Origin: Fibrobacteria bacterium
GTDB lineage: Bacteria; Fibrobacterota; Fibrobacteria; UBA11236
Assembly (NCBI GenBank): GCA_017881725.1
Contig: JADGQO010000026.1
Coordinates: 1 to 64,000, forward strand
DNA length: 64,000 bases
Direction: 5' to 3'
Shown here in pieces: positions 61,545 to 64,000 of the stretch (position 1 is its first letter; every line of letters starts with the position of its first letter). Made by a program: the position numbers and the translations under genes. The notes under the pieces are model-generated. The model saw only the letters and a program-made list of their open reading frames with translations. It made no database searches and was not told the DNA's origin.

Positions 61545-63866
61545 TCATTTTACCGGAGTGATCAAAATGAGTTGTTTCGCGACCGTCAGATTGTAGGTGG
61601 AAATTATTTTCCCGTCCGACGCCGTGCATACGATCGAAATGGCATTCGCGCCGGTGGCCAGCGAGATGGATGCCGAGGGAGTGCCCGTGGGGACGGCTAC
61701 GCCTTTGACGGTAATTTTCGCCAGCTTGTCCGTCGCGGTTGGGGTGATGACGACGAATCCCGAGGTAGTCACGGCCGAATATGCCAAAGTCGCACTGCTG
61801 AACGCCGGCGTGAGAGCCAGGTTCGCGCCGGTAGTCGGATTCACGACCAACGCGGACAGCGTGGAAACCGTACTCGGCAATTTATCGATGTTGACGGTAT
61901 AGGTTTTCTTGGTGACCCCGTCTTCAGCCGTTACCTCCGCCGTGACCCAACTGATTCCGGGTAATAACTCCAAAGGCTTGTTGACCACGGGGTATCGGAT
62001 GGTATCCGTCGAAAGGACGACGGTACGCACGATAGGAAGGGGAACCCCCGTACCGGAAGTGATGTAGGTTATCTCGGTATGATTAAGCCTTAGCACGATG
62101 GTCGCGCCCGAATCCACGGCCTTCGCGCCCACATTCAAAGGGCCCACCAGATTACCAGCCAGGGTGTCGTTATAGGTAAGTACCGCGGCCGAAAAGGCTG
62201 GCTTGATACCTGCCCCGGGAGTAATCGATAAAGAACTTAAATCCGGGTTCACGCCCGGAAGCCGTTTGATGGACAATGAATAAGTGTTCGCATTGTTTCC
62301 GTCCGGAGCCGTGACGGCGATAAGCACGGTATTCATTCCAACCCGCAAGCTCGCGCTTGCCGTTGCGACCACGCTCGCCCCGACATGGGTAGAAGCGGAT
62401 TTAACCGTTGCGCCGTTGACGGATACCGCGATGCCGGTAACATTGTCCGGAGCCGTTGCCTGAATGGTCTCAGCGGCTTGGATCCTGGGAACGGAATCGG
62501 AATAATGCAATCGATCGGAGCGGAAGGCCGAATCCAACTTGCCGACGGAAACTTTCAAATCGGTCAGGAACGCATCGGGACTTGCGCGATTGAACGTCAG
62601 GGAGTAGGAACGCTTGGATTTGCCGTCCGGAGCGGTGGCGGAAAGAATCGCGACGGTGAGCCCGACGGGCAAGTTGATGGGTGAAGAAGCGACCGCGTTC
62701 CCCGTCGCGTTGCCATTGAGGTTTATGACCGACGGTGTCTGCCGCGCCGTGGGAATGATCGAAACCGTGTTCGCCGGTATCGTCGCGGTATATTGGAATA
62801 GATCCGGATCAAAGGGCGGGACCAAATTACCCGTGGAAAGCGTGATGCTCGACAATGCGCCATCATCGCTCAGTGGCCGCTTCACATTCAGGGTATACTC
62901 CTTGGAAACGGAGCTGTCGGGTGAAACCACTTTAACGATCACGGCCGTGACCGTTCCCGGACTCAAGTTGATCAGGTTGCCCCAAGAGGAGTCCTGCGGA
63001 ACAGCGTTCATGGAAATCCGGGCCATGTGATCCTTGGGAAATCCCAACAGGTTTACAAGCTCCACGTCCGCGCCTACCGTCAGTGCATAGGTCAGTGAGT
63101 CGGGCGAGAACGCCGGCGCCAACTTCCCGTCCGAAACCGTGAGGGAATCGAGCCGATCCTCGGTACCCGGCTTGCGCTGGATTGTCAAGGCGTAGTAATT
63201 CGCAAGGGTTCCTCCCGGCGGCTGCACGCCGATTTTTAAACTCGTGACGCCGACGGGGATGAACCGTTTCGCGGTCGGCAGGCCGGCCTGCGCTCGATCG
63301 CCGTTCAATGTCAATACCGCCAGGCTGTCGTTGGGAGTGGCCGCCAAAGCCAGGGAATCGGATGCGTACGGCAACTCGATATTGTAGGCGAACGAATCCG
63401 GATGGAAAGCCGGGGATAATGCGCCTGCCGAGGTTTCCAGCAGGGATAATTTCGCTCCCGAAAGCCCGGCGATCAACGCGGGTAGGTTTTGCGGCGGGGT
63501 TTTCTTGGGCTCACCGGCGGAGCCTCCCAGCACGGCCACGGTCGATTGCATGGCCAACAGCCCTTGCTGATCGAACCCTTGCACGCGGACGATAAAATCG
63601 GACCCGACATTTTCCGGAAGCGTGTAAGCGCCCATCGCTTTCGGATCGGACAGCTTGCCTGCAAAGGCCGTGTCCAATACCCGCACCGTATCCTTCGCGT
63701 CGAGTAGGGTGATGACCACCTTATCGTATTTCTTCAGGGAGTCGTTCAGATTGAATTGGATTTGCCGAGCGCCGCCGGAAGAACCCGAATTGCATGCGGT
63801 CAGGAACAGACCCGCGAGAGCCAAAACGGAAAGGGCCAGGAAAAAATTTTGTTTGCGGCTTATCAC
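61545..63866 (-). CDS. Lipoprotein with about six cadherin-like beta-sandwich repeats
   Basis: A 773-residue protein with a lipoprotein signal (FFLALSVLALAGLFLTAC). After an N-terminal domain, six repeats of about 95 residues each begin with LSSL-S-GxLxPAF-PDxxxY and end with YSLTxxR, matching the cadherin-like beta-sandwich family. Repeats start near LSLLETSAG, LDSLTVSDG, LSSITLSTG, LTDLKVSVG, LSSLSITPG and LSALVVNPT. The start is GTG, sharing 4 bases with the upstream stop (GTGA). Such proteins are usually adhesive or structural at the cell surface. Ligand unknown. Confidence 0.8.
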   Translation of the reverse strand: MISRKQNFFLALSVLALAGLFLTACNSGSSGGARQIQFNLNDSLKKYDKVVITLLDAKDTVRVLDTAFAGKLSDPKAMGAYTLPENVGSDFIVRVQGFDQQGLLAMQSTVAVLGGSAGEPKKTPPQNLPALIAGLSGAKLSLLETSAGALSPAFHPDSFAYNIELPYASDSLALAATPNDSLAVLTLNGDRAQAGLPTAKRFIPVGVTSLKIGVQPPGGTLANYYALTIQRKPGTEDRLDSLTVSDGKLAPAFSPDSLTYALTVGADVELVNLLGFPKDHMARISMNAVPQDSSWGNLINLSPGTVTAVIVKVVSPDSSVSKEYTLNVKRPLSDDGALSSITLSTGNLVPPFDPDLFQYTATIPANTVSIIPTARQTPSVINLNGNATGNAVASSPINLPVGLTVAILSATAPDGKSKRSYSLTFNRASPDAFLTDLKVSVGKLDSAFRSDRLHYSDSVPRIQAAETIQATAPDNVTGIAVSVNGATVKSASTHVGASVVATASASLRVGMNTVLIAVTAPDGNNANTYSLSIKRLPGVNPDLSSLSITPGAGIKPAFSAAVLTYNDTLAGNLVGPLNVGAKAVDSGATIVLRLNHTEITYITSGTGVPLPIVRTVVLSTDTIRYPVVNKPLELLPGISWVTAEVTAEDGVTKKTYTVNIDKLPSTVSTLSALVVNPTTGANLALTPAFSSATLAYSAVTTSGFVVITPTATDKLAKITVKGVAVPTGTPSASISLATGANAISIVCTASDGKIISTYNLTVAKQLILITPVK

Positions 63867-64000
63867 GGCGACACCGTTATCGTATGGGTTTTCGGGGAGG
63901 GATTATCCAAGGCGATGAACAATAGGGCCGCTGTGCCCACGGCCAGCACGGCTCCGCCCGCCGCCCAATACAACGTTTGATTCTTACGTGAGGCGCCGGA
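63863..64000 (-). CDS. Membrane protein, 3' end only (partial)
   Basis: The last 45 codons of a gene that starts beyond the window. It encodes a basic stretch, one hydrophobic helix (WAAGGAVLAVGTAALLFIAL) and a short tail ending TITVSP. The stop TGA overlaps the GTG start of the cadherin-like lipoprotein, so the two are co-translated. Too little remains to name a family. Confidence 0.6.
   Translation of the reverse strand, partial: SGASRKNQTLYWAAGGAVLAVGTAALLFIALDNPSPKTHTITVSP

Overview
The window reads as chromosomal DNA from a Gram-negative, didermic bacterium of moderately high GC. Outer-membrane features are a TonB-dependent receptor, several lipoproteins, a type VI secretion system (T6SS) and type IV pilin-like proteins. 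A bacterial geranylgeranylglyceryl-phosphate synthase-like gene coupled to alaS, abundant TTG starts and long CheA-like signalling proteins make a member of the Fibrobacterota/FCB superphylum the best guess. That is an inference from gene content; no rRNA or tRNA gene was recognised.

Layout. (1) 1-5600: a tandem pair of kelch-propeller lipoprotein genes (first one cut by the window edge), then a leftward operon of three pilin-like genes (PilW-like, PilX-like, and a cysteine-rich pseudopilin). (2) 5755-10575: alaS and a GGGP synthase-like gene, translationally coupled, then a PAS-AraC regulator and a decayed SulP transporter remnant. (3) 10856-16397: rplM-rpsI-rpsB-tsf-pyrH-frr-uppS-cdsA, a classic translation/envelope cluster. 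The rpsI gene appears to start with ATC. (4) 16410-24487: an inserted sensory block: lipoprotein, TonB receptor, CheX-like phosphatase, single-domain response regulator, CheA-like membrane kinase and two periplasmic binding proteins. It separates cdsA from dxr-rseP, which often follow cdsA in bacteria. (5) 24672-30449: dxr, rseP, purD, a DUF3108 protein and a histone H1-like lysine/alanine-rich protein.

(6) 30554-61271: a T6SS accessory and effector island. It opens with a Ser/Thr kinase carrying a PEGA domain and a divergent ClpV/TssH ATPase. Effector module A follows: VgrG, two DUF2169 proteins, a small membrane protein, a PAAR-like protein, an RHS protein with a C-terminal candidate ADP-ribosyltransferase toxin, and duplicated cytosolic immunity candidates. 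Then come a DUF4291 gene, a cysteine desulfurase, an internally deleted insertion sequence and two broken genes. Effector module B follows: VgrG, DUF2169, PAAR-Ig, a peptidoglycan-binding zinc metallopeptidase, an exported HEAT-like immunity candidate, an Ig-like protein and an exported hypothetical. The island closes with an FHA-transmembrane-lytic transglycosylase fusion. Sheath, tube and baseplate genes are not in the window, so the apparatus must be encoded elsewhere or beyond its edges.

(7) 61545-64000: a lipoprotein with about six cadherin-like beta-sandwich repeats and the 3' end of a membrane protein.

Inferred joint working: kinase, FHA-transglycosylase and ClpV would control and recycle the T6SS; each VgrG/DUF2169/PAAR set would load its own effector; and the compartment predicted for each immunity protein matches the predicted effector target (cytosol for the RHS toxin, periplasm for the peptidoglycan-binding peptidase).
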